Shown: positions 34,411 to 44,501, counted from the stretch's first letter. The stretch is DNA of 64,000 bases from Gammaproteobacteria bacterium (GCA_041395445.1 JAWLAO010000001.1:248001-312000); one strand, 5' to 3'. Translations and numbers: made by a program. The notes: a model not told the origin generated them from the sequence alone.

Positions 34411-35908
34411 CTTTCAACTCCTTGATTGTTAATTGAAAACAAGCTCCTTTTTTGGAAGACGAAACCAGTTGCAAATCTCCACCATGAAGTCTGGCTAAAT
34501 CACGAGCCAATCCCAAACCCAAACCGGAACCACTGGCAGTTGTCAATTTATTATGAATTCGATAAAAGGGTTGAAAAATCTTCTCTGCCAATCTGGATGA
34601 AATTCCCTGACCCTGATCGCAAACAATAATAGAAATTTTATTATTTAAATCTTTTGCATTGATTGTCACAACTTCAGATTCAGCAGCATATTTTTCAATA
34701 TTGGATAATAAATTTCCGATAATTTGTTTGCAAATATCAACATCAACATTAACCTCTTTCTGAATTAAATTTTGCAAATCAATTTGAATATTCAACCTTT
34801 GAAAAGTGGGTTGAAAAGGTTCTATCGCCTGCTGAAGAAACTCGCCGAAATCAATGATCGTTGAATTTAACTGCAAGTTATTTTTTTCAAGTGAATTAAA
34901 GTTCAATACATTATTAATCAAACGAGTCAAACGCTCACTTTCTTGCTGAATAATGTTCAATGAACTACCGGAATTATTCGGAATATTTTGTTTTTCCAAA
35001 GTTCTTTCCAATAATTCCCCATGCAAGCGGATATTGGTCAGCGGTGTTTTTAATTCATGCGAAACCTGATTGATAAAGCTCAGCCTTTGCATCGCTTCTT
35101 GCTGCTCACGGCGTTTGATACGATAGAGAAAATAACTCAGCAGAAAAAGTAAAATCACCACAGCAGCTATGATAATTTGGAACAGATATTTTGACCAAAG
35201 CGTCAGTCCGGGAATTTTTGAATAAAACTGCACACTCCAGCCATTCAAAGGTGAGTTCAGTCCGCTTTGTAGTTGCATTTCGGCTGTTTCAGAAAACTTG
35301 TCATCTCCCCATTGGTAAAAGCTTCGTCCTTGATTATCCAGAATTCTTACAAAAGACAAATCATCAAATGCCGGTTGCTGGGATAAGAAATAAATAAATT
35401 CGGACATAAACATAGAGTTATTTAATTCCAGAAAATATTTTTTGTTCTTCGAGTTTATCCAGTAAATATAATTTTCTTTTTGTTGGTCATGCCAACTGAA
35501 CCATCCCTGAGTTAACAAGTTTTCCTTTGTGGTCTTTTCATCTGCCTGTGCAATATTAGACAGCCAATGATGAGCATTTCGCTGCCGTGTAACGGATGCG
35601 GACTTCGGATAAACCAGAGCATCGTTTTCATCAATCACTAAAATTCCATGTAGCAAAGGATTATGTTGAATCTCTTCATCCAACTGTTCAAAACTATAGC
35701 CTGAAATTGGCGAAAACCGCTGATGATAGTTCTCAATAGTGTTATCAATATTTTTTTTGAACAAATCCAGAGATTGTTGCAAACGATTGATTTGAGTGAT
35801 GCGAAGCTGTTGATCCTGCTGGCTAATCAGGACAGAGCCTAACCAGCCAACAGCACCAACTGTCAGAGTGAATAATATCAGTAATAGCAAATTACTTTTA
35901 TTATTCAT
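34403..35908 (-). CDS. Sensor histidine kinase
   Basis: This 501-residue membrane kinase has a first helix at about residues 7-27, a periplasmic sensor of ~210 residues, and a second helix near 240-262. The H box is FINQVSHELKTPLTNIRLHGELLE with the phosphorylated His. The ATP-binding lid motifs are N (GNLLSNIEKYA), G1 (VCDQGQGIS), F and G2 (GSGLGLGLARDLARLHGG). The sensor domain matches nothing I recognise. It stands between the VWA gene (8 bases away) and its response regulator (8-base overlap), so the three genes are one operon. Confidence 0.94.
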   Translation of the reverse strand: MNNKSNLLLLILFTLTVGAVGWLGSVLISQQDQQLRITQINRLQQSLDLFKKNIDNTIENYHQRFSPISGYSFEQLDEEIQHNPLLHGILVIDENDALVYPKSASVTRQRNAHHWLSNIAQADEKTTKENLLTQGWFSWHDQQKENYIYWINSKNKKYFLELNNSMFMSEFIYFLSQQPAFDDLSFVRILDNQGRSFYQWGDDKFSETAEMQLQSGLNSPLNGWSVQFYSKIPGLTLWSKYLFQIIIAAVVILLFLLSYFLYRIKRREQQEAMQRLSFINQVSHELKTPLTNIRLHGELLERTLEKQNIPNNSGSSLNIIQQESERLTRLINNVLNFNSLEKNNLQLNSTIIDFGEFLQQAIEPFQPTFQRLNIQIDLQNLIQKEVNVDVDICKQIIGNLLSNIEKYAAESEVVTINAKDLNNKISIIVCDQGQGISSRLAEKIFQPFYRIHNKLTTASGSGLGLGLARDLARLHGGDLQLVSSSKKGACFQLTIKELKDV

Positions 35909-35916
35909 ACTGTTAA

Positions 35917-37257
35917 CTATTTATCCTCTTTTTTGACTTTTTGTGTGTCAATATTATGTTGTTTCTCACGAGCCATTTTTCTGTATTTATTCCAGTCAGA
36001 TTCATCCAAGCTATCTAATAATGACTCCTCCTGCTTTAATTGCTCCTGCAATTTTTGCGGAGAAGAAGACTGCGACATTTGTCTCGATAGATTAGAAATA
36101 TTTTCTGCTTGCAGTTCTTTAGCTTCTTTCAGCAAACCTTTATCACGCAATTGTACAACTTTTTTGGAAAGCTCGTTGGCTTCATACGAACTGACATTGT
36201 CATAAATTCCGGTGTTTTTGCTTTTCTCTACAACATCTTTGCGATCGGTGTAAGTCACAGCCACGTCATTTCGGTGCGATAATTTTTGTTGAGATGCCGA
36301 ATCGTTGTAAGAAATTTCAACATCAGCAACCGATAATTGATTACCACTCACTCCTTCAGGAATCATCAGCTCAACTGTCAAATATCTTTGCTGATTTCCG
36401 TAAATTTGGCTAAATCTTGTGGTGACAGTTTGACCGGATACGTTTTCGTCACGACCCAGAATTCTTAATGGTTTCACACCATCTTTGCAGATAATGTTGA
36501 TGTCGATATCTTGTGCCACGACTGAAAAAATATCTCCGAGTTCGGAATCAAAAACTTTAGCCAGTTTATCGGCATCTTCCACAAAATAGTGATTACCATC
36601 GCTATGACCGGCAAGTTGAGTCATTAAATCTTCGTTGTATCCCAAACCCAAGCCAATGGTTGAAACACTGATTCCTTGTTTGATGAGAGCTCTGCCCAGT
36701 TCTGCCAGTTCATGAGGTTTACTGGGACCAATATTTGCCATACCATCCGATAAAAGAATTACACGATTGACTTTATTTCTGTCGAGAAATTTTTTGACTT
36801 CATAGCTGCCCTGAGTCACTCCGGCAAATAATGCGGTGGAACCACCGGTATTGATGGAACGTACAATATTCAAAAGTTGTGCCGGATTTTGCATGGTCGC
36901 CGCCGGCCACAAAACCTGAGCTTCATCATCATAAACAATCAATGATGCCACATCATCTTTATTCAGTCTTGAAATCGCCATTTCTAAAGCCTGTTTTGCC
37001 TGCATCAGCTTAATTCCTGACATGGAACCGGACCGATCCAAGTACAAAAGCAATGTTGGTTTGTGGACGTTTCACCTCATTAAACCATTAGGCAATCCGG
37101 TGATATTGATATTGAGATAAGCCTTTTGCGGAGCTCCTGCCAGAACTTTTAAATCCGACAATGCCACATCAAACTCCAAAGATTTAGGGCTCGCAAAAGA
37201 GTTTCCGGCAACAAGCAGAACTAATAAAGTGAGTACGATTTTGGTAAGTGTTTTCAT
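35917..37257 (-). pseudogene. VWA-domain (YfbK-like) secreted protein gene with two compensating frameshifts and an in-frame TGA
   Basis: From ATG at 37257 the frame encodes a signal peptide (MKTLTKIVLTLLVLLVAGNSFA) and ~45 residues up to ITGLPNG, then meets TGA at 37072-37074. The same frame resumes as the VWA domain DRSGSMSG with T in GGSTALFAG and D in LLSDGMAN (MIDAS residues). Between them, the other frame encodes EVKRPQTNIAFVL, exactly what the family has before DRSGSM. So one base is missing near 37083 and one G is extra near 37038. This is either a broken gene or two sequence errors. The C-terminal part ends in a charged coiled region with QMSQSSSPQKLQEQLKQEE. Operon partner of the histidine kinase. 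Confidence 0.8.
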
Positions 37258-37426
37258 TTTTTTCACCACAAGTTAATAAGTGCTGCCAGAATACATCTTT
37301 AATTTAAGCAAGTGGTTATGAGCTTGCAAGAGTTTTGTTAGAATTTTGTTAGGTCCTGTAAAACCATTGATAAAGAACCTATTGTTTTCTGATGAAACCA
37401 GACTATTATTCAGTCTCTAGAGAATT

Positions 37427-37471
37427 AATCTCTCCCTGACAATGATTGAATTTTTTCATCAGAGAGAGATT
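37427..37471 (-). other. Hairpin after the RND permease gene
   Basis: AATCTCTC at 37427-37434 pairs with GAGAGATT at 37464-37471, with three more pairs inside (TGA/TCA). It follows the permease stop codon and may end the efflux transcript, though no T-run is seen on the minus strand. Confidence 0.45.
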
Positions 37472-37486
37472 TGAGGGAGAAGATTA

Positions 37487-40400
37487 TTAACCTTTTTGTT
37501 TTAGAAACAGTTTTTGCACCAGAACATAAAACATCGGAACAAAAAGTATCGCAATGACCGTTGATGCAATCATACCGCCCATAACAGCGATACCAATAGC
37601 ATTCTGACTGGCCGCACCAGCGCCATCTGATATTGCCAGAGGGGTAACACCAAGAATAAATGCGAGTGACGTCATGATAATAGGACGAAAACGCTGTTTG
37701 GCTGCTTTCGCTACAGCTTCAAACAGATTCATACCTTGATCTTTTAACTCCTTGGCAAATTCCACAATCAATATGGCATTCTTAGATGCCAGACCAACGG
37801 TTGTTAACAATGCCACCTGAAAGTAAACATCATTTGCCATTCCGAAAAACTTACTGGCAATCACAGCCCCTAATACCCCCAAAGGAACCGTAAGGATAAC
37901 TGCAAAAGGAACAGCCCAGCTTTCATAGAGAGCTGCTAGCGACAAGAAAACAATCAGGACTGAAAGTGCGTATAACATTGGTGCCTGAGAACCGCTTTGT
38001 TTTTCTTCATAGGATAAACCAGTCCATGCCAATTCTATACCTTCAGGCAGTTGATCAACAATCTTTTGTATTTCATCCATTGCTTCACCGGTACTGACAC
38101 CCGGAGCTGCACCACCTTGAATATTCATAGAGGACTCACCATTAAACCGTTCCAGTTTTGGTGAACCATAAACCCACTCGGTGGTAGCAAAACGATTAAA
38201 CGGAATCATTTCTCCTTGTGCATTGGCTACATACCATAAAGATAAATCTTCAGGATTCATCCTAAATGGGGAATCTGCTTGAATGTACACTTTTTTAATT
38301 TTACCTTTATCCAGAAAGTCATTTACGTAGCGTGAGCCCCATGCAATTTGCAAAGTATTATTGATATCGGTTAAGGATAGCCCCATTGCGGCTGCCTTTT
38401 CATTATCAATATTGATTTTAAACTGGGGGACATCGTTCAATCCGTTAGGGCGCACGCCTTGCAGTTTGGGATTTTGTGCGGCAGCTCCCAGCAATTGATT
38501 TCTGGCATTCATCAGGGTTTGATGACCCAAACCGGCACGATCCACCAATTGAAAATCAAAGCCTGATGCATTCCCCAGCTCCTGAATTGATGGGGGATAA
38601 AATGCAAAAGCGCTTGCATCTTTTATTTGAGTGAATGCTCCGTAAGCCTGACCGGCAATTGAAAACACACTTTGATCGTCCCTGGTGCGTTTAGACCAAT
38701 CAACCATACGCACAAATCCCATAGCAGCATTTTGGGCCGCACCACTGAAACTGAACCCGACAACCGTAAACATATGATTGACATTTTCCTGCTGGGCTCC
38801 GAGCATATAGTCTTCAACTTGCTTGACTGACTCCAGAGTCCGTTCTGCGGTTGCACCGGATGGAGCGTTCACCATAACAAACATGGTTCCCTGATCTTCA
38901 TTTGGCAGGAATGACTTTGGTAAGCTGATAAACAGGTAGCCCATGATTGCCAGGAGCAAACCATACAACAGGATAAACCGCATCACTCTTCTGGACATAT
39001 AGGAAGCCGTGCTCTCATAACCGGATCTCAAAGCGTTGAAATTGCGATTAAACCAGCCAAAGAAACCAGTGGTTTTACGCTGGTGGGCTTCTTGTTCCTG
39101 TTTCAGGAAGGTGGCACAAAGAGAGGGAGACAAAACCAGAGCAACAAGAACAGACAACCCCATTGCAGAGACAATCGTTATAGAAAACTGGCGATAAATA
39201 GAACCTGCCGAGCCGGAAAAGAACGCCATTGGAATAAACACTGCCGATAACACAACCGCTATACCAACCAATGCTCCGGTAATTTGGTCCATTGATTTCT
39301 TTGTGGCTTCCTTGGGAGAAAGGCCTTCTTCACTCATAACCCTCTCCACATTTTCAACCACAACAATAGCATCATCTACTAGCAATCCAATTGCCAGCAC
39401 CATGGCAAACATGGTCAAAACATTAACCGAATACCCAAACGCGGACAATATTGCGAAAGTTCCCAGCAATACAACAGGAACCGCAATTGTCGGTATCAAT
39501 GTTGCTCTCAGGTTTTGCAGGAAAAGCAACATGACCAGGAAAACAAGGACAATGGCTTCAACCAGCGTCTGAATTACCGAATTGATTGATAGTTCAATAA
39601 ATGGAGTGCTGTCATAAGGATAAATCACTCTGACATTTTCAGGGAGAAACTCAGACAATTCAGCCACTTTTGCTTTAACTGCATCTGCGGTGTCCAGAGC
39701 ATTCGCACCCGTTGCCAGAGATAAAGCCATACCAGTAGCCGGCATCCTTTTATATCGGGCAATCGTACCATAGGATTCTGAACCCAATTCAACCCGCGCC
39801 ACATCACTCAAACGAACCTGACCCCCATCAGAGTTGACTCTCAGAATAATGTTTTTAAAATCCTGTACACTCTGCAACCTTGACTGCGCTGTTACCGTCG
39901 CATTGATTTGTTGCCCTGAAACAGCAGGCAAAGCCCCCAATTGTCCGGCCGAAATATCAGTATTTTGTTGTCTGATAGCATTTTGAACATCTACCGGCGT
40001 CATTCCGTAACTAAACAATTTTGAAGGGTCCAGCCAGATCCGCATCGCATGTTGGGAACCAAAAATACGGACACTTCCTATACCATTGATCCGGGATAAA
40101 GGATCACGAAAATTGGATGCCAGAATATCCCCAAGATCACCCTGACTTAAAGTTCCATCCTCTGCATACAATGCCACCACCATCAAAAATGTATCGTTTG
40201 ATTTGGTCACAGTCACACCCTGAGCCTGGACTTCTTGTGGTAACAAACTCAATGCACCCTGTACTTTGTTTTGGGTTTGTACTTGTGCAATATCAGGATC
40301 GACACCCGGTTCAAATGTGATATTAATAGTCATGGAGCCATCCTGGCTGCTTGAGTTGTAATACCTTAACTGATCAATCCCTGTTAATCTTTGCTCAATG

Positions 40401-40591
40401 ACCTGAGTCACAGCATTCTCGACTGTTTCCGCCGAAGCTCCGGGATAGAAGGCACTGATTGCAACTGTCGGAGGTGCAATTTTAGGATATTGCTCTACCG
40501 GCAGTGTTCTAATCGCAAGCACACCTGCAAGCATAATGATAATTGCAATCACCCATGCAAAGACCGGGCGCTCAATAAAAAATCTAGCCAT
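37487..40591 (-). CDS. RND multidrug efflux permease (HAE1, AcrB/MexB type)
   Basis: This 1034-residue inner-membrane transporter has the standard HAE1 layout: N-terminal ARFFIERPVFAWVIAIIIMLAG, two periplasmic loops, twelve helices, and the proton-relay Asp pair in AIGLLVDDAIVVVENVERV on helix 4. Near the end come LTTVGLASKNAILIVEFAKEL, AAKQRFRPIIMTSLAFILGVTPLA, and a final helix ending FLKQKG. Length and motifs match AcrB and MexB closely. It follows the adaptor gene by 3 bases. The outer-membrane channel gene is not in the window and must lie elsewhere. Confidence 0.96.
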   Translation of the reverse strand: MARFFIERPVFAWVIAIIIMLAGVLAIRTLPVEQYPKIAPPTVAISAFYPGASAETVENAVTQVIEQRLTGIDQLRYYNSSSQDGSMTINITFEPGVDPDIAQVQTQNKVQGALSLLPQEVQAQGVTVTKSNDTFLMVVALYAEDGTLSQGDLGDILASNFRDPLSRINGIGSVRIFGSQHAMRIWLDPSKLFSYGMTPVDVQNAIRQQNTDISAGQLGALPAVSGQQINATVTAQSRLQSVQDFKNIILRVNSDGGQVRLSDVARVELGSESYGTIARYKRMPATGMALSLATGANALDTADAVKAKVAELSEFLPENVRVIYPYDSTPFIELSINSVIQTLVEAIVLVFLVMLLFLQNLRATLIPTIAVPVVLLGTFAILSAFGYSVNVLTMFAMVLAIGLLVDDAIVVVENVERVMSEEGLSPKEATKKSMDQITGALVGIAVVLSAVFIPMAFFSGSAGSIYRQFSITIVSAMGLSVLVALVLSPSLCATFLKQEQEAHQRKTTGFFGWFNRNFNALRSGYESTASYMSRRVMRFILLYGLLLAIMGYLFISLPKSFLPNEDQGTMFVMVNAPSGATAERTLESVKQVEDYMLGAQQENVNHMFTVVGFSFSGAAQNAAMGFVRMVDWSKRTRDDQSVFSIAGQAYGAFTQIKDASAFAFYPPSIQELGNASGFDFQLVDRAGLGHQTLMNARNQLLGAAAQNPKLQGVRPNGLNDVPQFKINIDNEKAAAMGLSLTDINNTLQIAWGSRYVNDFLDKGKIKKVYIQADSPFRMNPEDLSLWYVANAQGEMIPFNRFATTEWVYGSPKLERFNGESSMNIQGGAAPGVSTGEAMDEIQKIVDQLPEGIELAWTGLSYEEKQSGSQAPMLYALSVLIVFLSLAALYESWAVPFAVILTVPLGVLGAVIASKFFGMANDVYFQVALLTTVGLASKNAILIVEFAKELKDQGMNLFEAVAKAAKQRFRPIIMTSLAFILGVTPLAISDGAGAASQNAIGIAVMGGMIASTVIAILFVPMFYVLVQKLFLKQKG

Positions 40592-40594
40592 GAT

Positions 40595-41752
40595 TTATCC
40601 TCCGGTATGAGACGATGACGACTGATTTTGCCAGGGAGATGTTTCAACCGTCGCACCCGGAGCGAGACGTTGGTATCCTTCAATCACAATTTCTTCTCCA
40701 TCCTGCAGTCCATCAATAACCACCCATTGGTTACCTTCTGCCCGGTTAACAGTCAAAACACGCGGATTGACCTGTTTGTTTTGGTCCACGACCCAAACAC
40801 TCAAATTGCCGTCAGCGGTTCTAGTTGTTGCCCGTTGCGGCACTAACAGTCCGGATCTTTCACCGAGTAAAATCTCCGCATTGACAAATAAGCCAGGTAA
40901 AAGTGTACTGTCATCATTATTCATCAATGCTCTTAAACCGACCGAGCCTGTGCTTTCATTGACATTCACATCTGAAAATTCAAGAACTCCTGATGGTGGC
41001 TGATTCCTGTTTAATCCGGTCAGCTCCACTTTTATCTCTGCTCCCGTATTGATTTGTTGCTGAACCCATAATGCCTGTTGACCAGAAACCTGCATATCCA
41101 CATATATGGGATTCAACTGAGTGATGACAGCCAGAGCTTGTGACTGACTGGCCGTTACCAATGCACCGACAGTCAGATTGGATTTGCCAATTCGACCTGA
41201 TATTGGTGCATAGACATGGGTATAATCGACATTAATTTGCTCTAAATCAACTGCTGCCTCTGCTACTGAAATAGCCGCTTTTGCCTGATCCAGTTCAGCA
41301 ATAACATCATCCAGATCCTGTTGACTGACTGCATTTTTGGCAACCAAAGATTTAATTCTGTTGTATCTTGATTTTGTTGCTTTGAAATTTGCTTCCGCGC
41401 TCAACAAGTTCGCTTCCGCACTTTTCAGATTGGCAGTATACTGAGCATCATCCAGCTGATACAACTGCTGGCCTTTTTCGACATAGGCACCTTCTTTAAA
41501 CAAACGCTCCTTAATAATGCCTGTCACCTGAGGCCTGACCTGTGATTGCTTAAAAGCTGAGGTTCTTCCCGGTAAAGTCATGGTAAGCATAATCGGTTCT
41601 GTCCTCATGACTGCTGTAGAGACTTTGAGTACCGGTTTCCCGCCTGCATAAGCTTGTTGAGAACCTGCGTCCTGACTGTTGTTTTTATAATAAAAGAAAC
41701 CAGCAACAGCTATAACCGCAACAACGATGGCAGAAATTGTTTTTTTATTCAT
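40595..41752 (-). CDS. RND efflux periplasmic adaptor subunit
   Basis: I start at ATG 41752 (MNKKTISAIVVAVIAVAGFFYY), which gives a normal N-terminal membrane anchor; the 14-residue upstream extension is unlikely. The 385-residue protein has the membrane-fusion protein pattern: lipoyl-type hairpin halves (RPQVTGIIKERLFKEGAYVEKGQQLYQLD and VYAPISGRIGKSNLTVGALV), a long coiled-coil hairpin between them, and a beta-barrel (GVLEFSDVNVNESTGSVGLRA). No lipobox Cys is present, unlike AcrA. It is the first gene of the efflux operon and is transcribed from the promoter at 41869-41897. Confidence 0.94.
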   Translation of the reverse strand: MNKKTISAIVVAVIAVAGFFYYKNNSQDAGSQQAYAGGKPVLKVSTAVMRTEPIMLTMTLPGRTSAFKQSQVRPQVTGIIKERLFKEGAYVEKGQQLYQLDDAQYTANLKSAEANLLSAEANFKATKSRYNRIKSLVAKNAVSQQDLDDVIAELDQAKAAISVAEAAVDLEQINVDYTHVYAPISGRIGKSNLTVGALVTASQSQALAVITQLNPIYVDMQVSGQQALWVQQQINTGAEIKVELTGLNRNQPPSGVLEFSDVNVNESTGSVGLRALMNNDDSTLLPGLFVNAEILLGERSGLLVPQRATTRTADGNLSVWVVDQNKQVNPRVLTVNRAEGNQWVVIDGLQDGEEIVIEGYQRLAPGATVETSPWQNQSSSSHTGG

Positions 41753-41868
41753 AATATTATTTATTTTTGAAAATTGAGTTACTAAATGAAACAAAACTCA
41801 ATACAGAAGACGGAGTAAATCCCCGCCCGTAAAGTTTTAAGCTTTGCATCGTTATTTTATAAAAACAG

Positions 41869-41897
41869 ATTATACATACACGGATGTATGTTGTCAA
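41869..41897 (-). promoter_or_regulatory. Consensus sigma-70 promoter of the RND operon
   Basis: On the minus strand TTGACA (41897-41892), exactly 17 bp, then TATAAT (41874-41869): a full consensus promoter. Predicted transcription starts near 41862, about 110 bases before the adaptor ATG. Its spacer is filled by the palindrome described separately. Confidence 0.8.
41874..41891. promoter_or_regulatory. Operator palindrome for the TetR-family regulator
   Basis: ACATACA-CGGA-TGTATGT: 7-bp perfect arms with a 4-base centre. It resembles the AcrR/TtgR-class operators (TACATACA...TGTATGTA). It spans the spacer of the efflux promoter and ends 35 bases before the regulator ATG, so a bound dimer would block the efflux promoter and may also repress its own gene. 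Confidence 0.75.
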
Positions 41898-41926
41898 GCA
41901 AAGATTCATTTGATACAATGCCCGGT

Positions 41927-42559
41927 ATGCGTAAAACCAAAGAACAAGCTCAAAAGACAAAAGAAACCATTCTCATGGCGGCACTGGACTGTTTTTCAAA
42001 GAAAGGGTATTTCAATACTTCACTTGATGACATTGCCAGATCAGCGTCAGTCACCCGGGGAGCCGTTTACTGGCATTTTAAAAATAAACCGGAAATATTC
42101 GACGCTTTGCATGATTCATTGCATCAGCCTTTTATCCAGATGATTACACAGGATTTGGAAAAATCAGATGACCACCCGCTCAAACAACTGGAGCATCTGG
42201 TGATTTTTATGCTGAAAAATTTAGAGTCTAACAAGACCACAAAAAGAACTTTGAGACTATTTTACCAATGTGATTATTCCGGTGATTTATTGCAGTTTAA
42301 ACAAAAACATCAGGACAAAAAAATAAAAAGCCTAGAGTTGCTATCTTCCTATTTTGAAAGGGCACAAAAAAAAGGGCAACTTACCAAAGAAGCCAACCCT
42401 GAAATCCTGACACTCACCTTACATTGCTTTTTACGGGGAATCCTGTATGAATACCTGATAGGTTCTGATTTAATCAGCATGGAAAACCATGCTCACTTGC
42501 TGGTCACCCAATTATTTAAAGGCCTTAACACCAGTCAATCCCTGACTAACAAAAAATAA
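41927..42559 (+). CDS. TetR-family repressor of the RND efflux operon (AcrR-like)
   Basis: I choose ATG 41927 (MRKTKEQAQKTKETIL) because the upstream in-frame ATG at 41888 lies inside the operator and promoter. The 210-residue protein has the TetR helix-turn-helix TSLDDIARSASVTRGAVYWHFKNKPEIF, nearly identical to AcrR-type regulators, and a helical ligand domain. It is divergent from the adaptor gene. By analogy to AcrR and TtgR it should release the operator when hydrophobic drugs or bile-like compounds bind. Confidence 0.92.
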   Translation: MRKTKEQAQKTKETILMAALDCFSKKGYFNTSLDDIARSASVTRGAVYWHFKNKPEIFDALHDSLHQPFIQMITQDLEKSDDHPLKQLEHLVIFMLKNLESNKTTKRTLRLFYQCDYSGDLLQFKQKHQDKKIKSLELLSSYFERAQKKGQLTKEANPEILTLTLHCFLRGILYEYLIGSDLISMENHAHLLVTQLFKGLNTSQSLTNKK

Positions 42560-42579
42560 ACTGCTTTGTGTTTTGACGG

Positions 42580-43506
42580 TCAAACCTGATGCATATGTAT
42601 GTCTCTCTGCGGAAAAGGAATTTTAATTCCTTGCTCTTCAAATATTTGCCATATAGAAAGCAACAATTCACTCCTTACTCTGAAAATTCCTTCGTTGATA
42701 TCCTTAACCCAAAAAAATAGGATAAAATTTATTGAACTGTCTGCAAATTCAGATACATAACAAACCGGTGGTTTATCCTTGGAGCTGTCTTTATGATTTA
42801 TCGCCATATCAGTAACCAACTGCAATACTAATTTTAAATCACTTCCATAAGCAACTCCGAACGGAATATCAACTCTTGCAGTATTATTTGACATCGTCCA
42901 GTTTGTTACTCTGTTGTTGATAAACTCTTCATTTGGCACAATCATTTCTTTCTGATCCAAGCCCTCAAGGAGAATATGGCGGGGTTTGATTTTTTTAACA
43001 TAGCCACGAGTTCCGTCATTCAACTCCAGTAAATCTCCTTCTTTGATAGCATCTTCTGAACTTAAAATAATTCCACTAATAAAGTTGGAAGCAATTTTTT
43101 GCAAACCAAAACCTAATCCAATACCGATAGTTCCACTAAAAATAGCCAATGCAGTTAAATCAATTCCCAGATTGGAAAGGATAATCAGAAAGGAAACAAA
43201 ATATAGAGTGATTTGCAGAAACCGGATGATCAATAACCGTGTGGAAGCCCTGAAAGACGATTTCGTATTTAAGTACCTTTCAACAATACCTATAAAAAGA
43301 CCTACCGCCCAAAAAAGCAAGACTATCATCAATATCGTTTGAACAATTTGTAATAGTGTGAGTTGATAACTACCTATTGTAAAACTTGAATATCCAAGCT
43401 CTAATACTTTTTTGACCGAATCCGGTAAAAGATAGCTGGCTATTGTTAAGGCCAGTAATATAGCGAAGCTAAAAATTTGTAGAACGGGCTTTTTTGATTT
43501 TTTCAT
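42580..43506 (-). CDS. MscS-family small-conductance mechanosensitive channel
   Basis: Start at ATG 43506 (MKKSKKPVLQIF) is preferred to the TTG nine bases upstream. The ~308-residue protein has four hydrophobic segments, then the pore helix and beta-domain signature GTIGIGLGFGLQKIASNFISGIILSSEDAIKEGDLLEL. The VTNWTMSN block and the C-terminal alpha-beta domain follow. MscS channels release solutes on hypo-osmotic shock. It lies 38 bp downstream of a CorA/ZntB-type transporter gene on the same strand. Confidence 0.92.
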   Translation of the reverse strand: MKKSKKPVLQIFSFAILLALTIASYLLPDSVKKVLELGYSSFTIGSYQLTLLQIVQTILMIVLLFWAVGLFIGIVERYLNTKSSFRASTRLLIIRFLQITLYFVSFLIILSNLGIDLTALAIFSGTIGIGLGFGLQKIASNFISGIILSSEDAIKEGDLLELNDGTRGYVKKIKPRHILLEGLDQKEMIVPNEEFINNRVTNWTMSNNTARVDIPFGVAYGSDLKLVLQLVTDMAINHKDSSKDKPPVCYVSEFADSSINFILFFWVKDINEGIFRVRSELLLSIWQIFEEQGIKIPFPQRDIHMHQV

Positions 43507-43544
43507 AATATCCAAACCTGATATCTAAACCTAAGAATAATCCA

Positions 43545-44501
43545 CTAATACCATTTTTTGTGCTTGAGCCACATGATAATTGAAACGATGATTGTTATCA
43601 TCGCTCCTAACAGCACAAAATATCCGTATTTAAACTTTAATTCCGGAATATTTTCAAAGTTCATTCCGTAAATACCAGCAAGAAAACTAAGTGGCACAAA
43701 AAGTACCGAAACAATTGTCAGTACCTTCATAATATTGTTCAAACGATGTGACGCGAGTGAAAGATAACCATCAATCAAATCCTTACAATCCTCGTAAAAC
43801 AACTGACTGAATGATTTGAGCCTTTCCAGAATTTCAATGATGTAGGAAATTTTGTTATGCCAGTGTGAAGTGCTTTCTGCATCATAATATTCCAGCATTT
43901 CAGCAAAGGACTCTCGATGATAAGCTGAGTATCTTCTCAACCTTTTTAGGCGCAAACGATATAATGTCAAATCATTTAAAACACTATCATTAGTGTTTTC
44001 AGACAAATTATCAGCGACATCGTCCAAATCCGATTCCAGATTGGAAATAATTGGCAAATAACGTTCGAATATTTTTTTATTGACCGACAAAACAATATCA
44101 AGTGGCGACTCTGGTGTCTCAGTTCCTTTGTCAATATGCTTGTGAAATCCCTCAATACTCATGGATTGATTGTCATGAGTTGTGATAAGAACCTTGTCAT
44201 TAAAAAGAAAACGGATACGAATGGTATCAAAATCAATGTCATTACTTTTTGAATCCAACCCCTTCACCTGAAGCAGTGTTTGCCCTTTTTTATGTACATA
44301 TCTGGATGGAACTCTCTCAGAGGATCTGACCCAGCCAAAAGCGATATCCAGCTTAAGTTTTCTACAAACTTTTACAAAGTCAGAAAGTTCCTCTTCAAAG
44401 AAATCAAGCCACAGCCAACTCCCTTCAGGAATGTCCTCATAATGTTTGGGAACATTATTGATTGATAAATAGGCACTCCCGTCAAAATAATACGCTTTCA
44501 T
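43545..44501 (-). CDS. CorA/ZntB-family divalent cation transporter
   Basis: The ATG at 44501 (MKAYYFDGSAYLSI) is the likely start; the ORF can be extended but the extra residues look non-native. The ~318-residue protein has a large cytoplasmic domain, a long helix (about 170-260), and two C-terminal membrane helices separated by the signature GIYGMNFENIPE (GMN motif). ZntB and CorA share this signature, so the cation (zinc or magnesium) cannot be decided. The short N-terminal domain, close in length to ZntB, leans toward ZntB. Confidence 0.9.
   Translation of the reverse strand: MKAYYFDGSAYLSINNVPKHYEDIPEGSWLWLDFFEEELSDFVKVCRKLKLDIAFGWVRSSERVPSRYVHKKGQTLLQVKGLDSKSNDIDFDTIRIRFLFNDKVLITTHDNQSMSIEGFHKHIDKGTETPESPLDIVLSVNKKIFERYLPIISNLESDLDDVADNLSENTNDSVLNDLTLYRLRLKRLRRYSAYHRESFAEMLEYYDAESTSHWHNKISYIIEILERLKSFSQLFYEDCKDLIDGYLSLASHRLNNIMKVLTIVSVLFVPLSFLAGIYGMNFENIPELKFKYGYFVLLGAMITIIVSIIMWLKHKKWY

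Noticed and set aside
37041..37090. Programmed frameshifting in the VWA gene
   Set aside because: No slippery heptamer or pseudoknot is seen, and two shifts in opposite direction would both be required. Sequence error or gene decay is simpler.
41888..41926. Upstream ATG at 41888 as the TetR start
   Set aside because: It lies inside the operator and the -35 region of the divergent promoter, and the extra 13 residues do not resemble TetR N termini.
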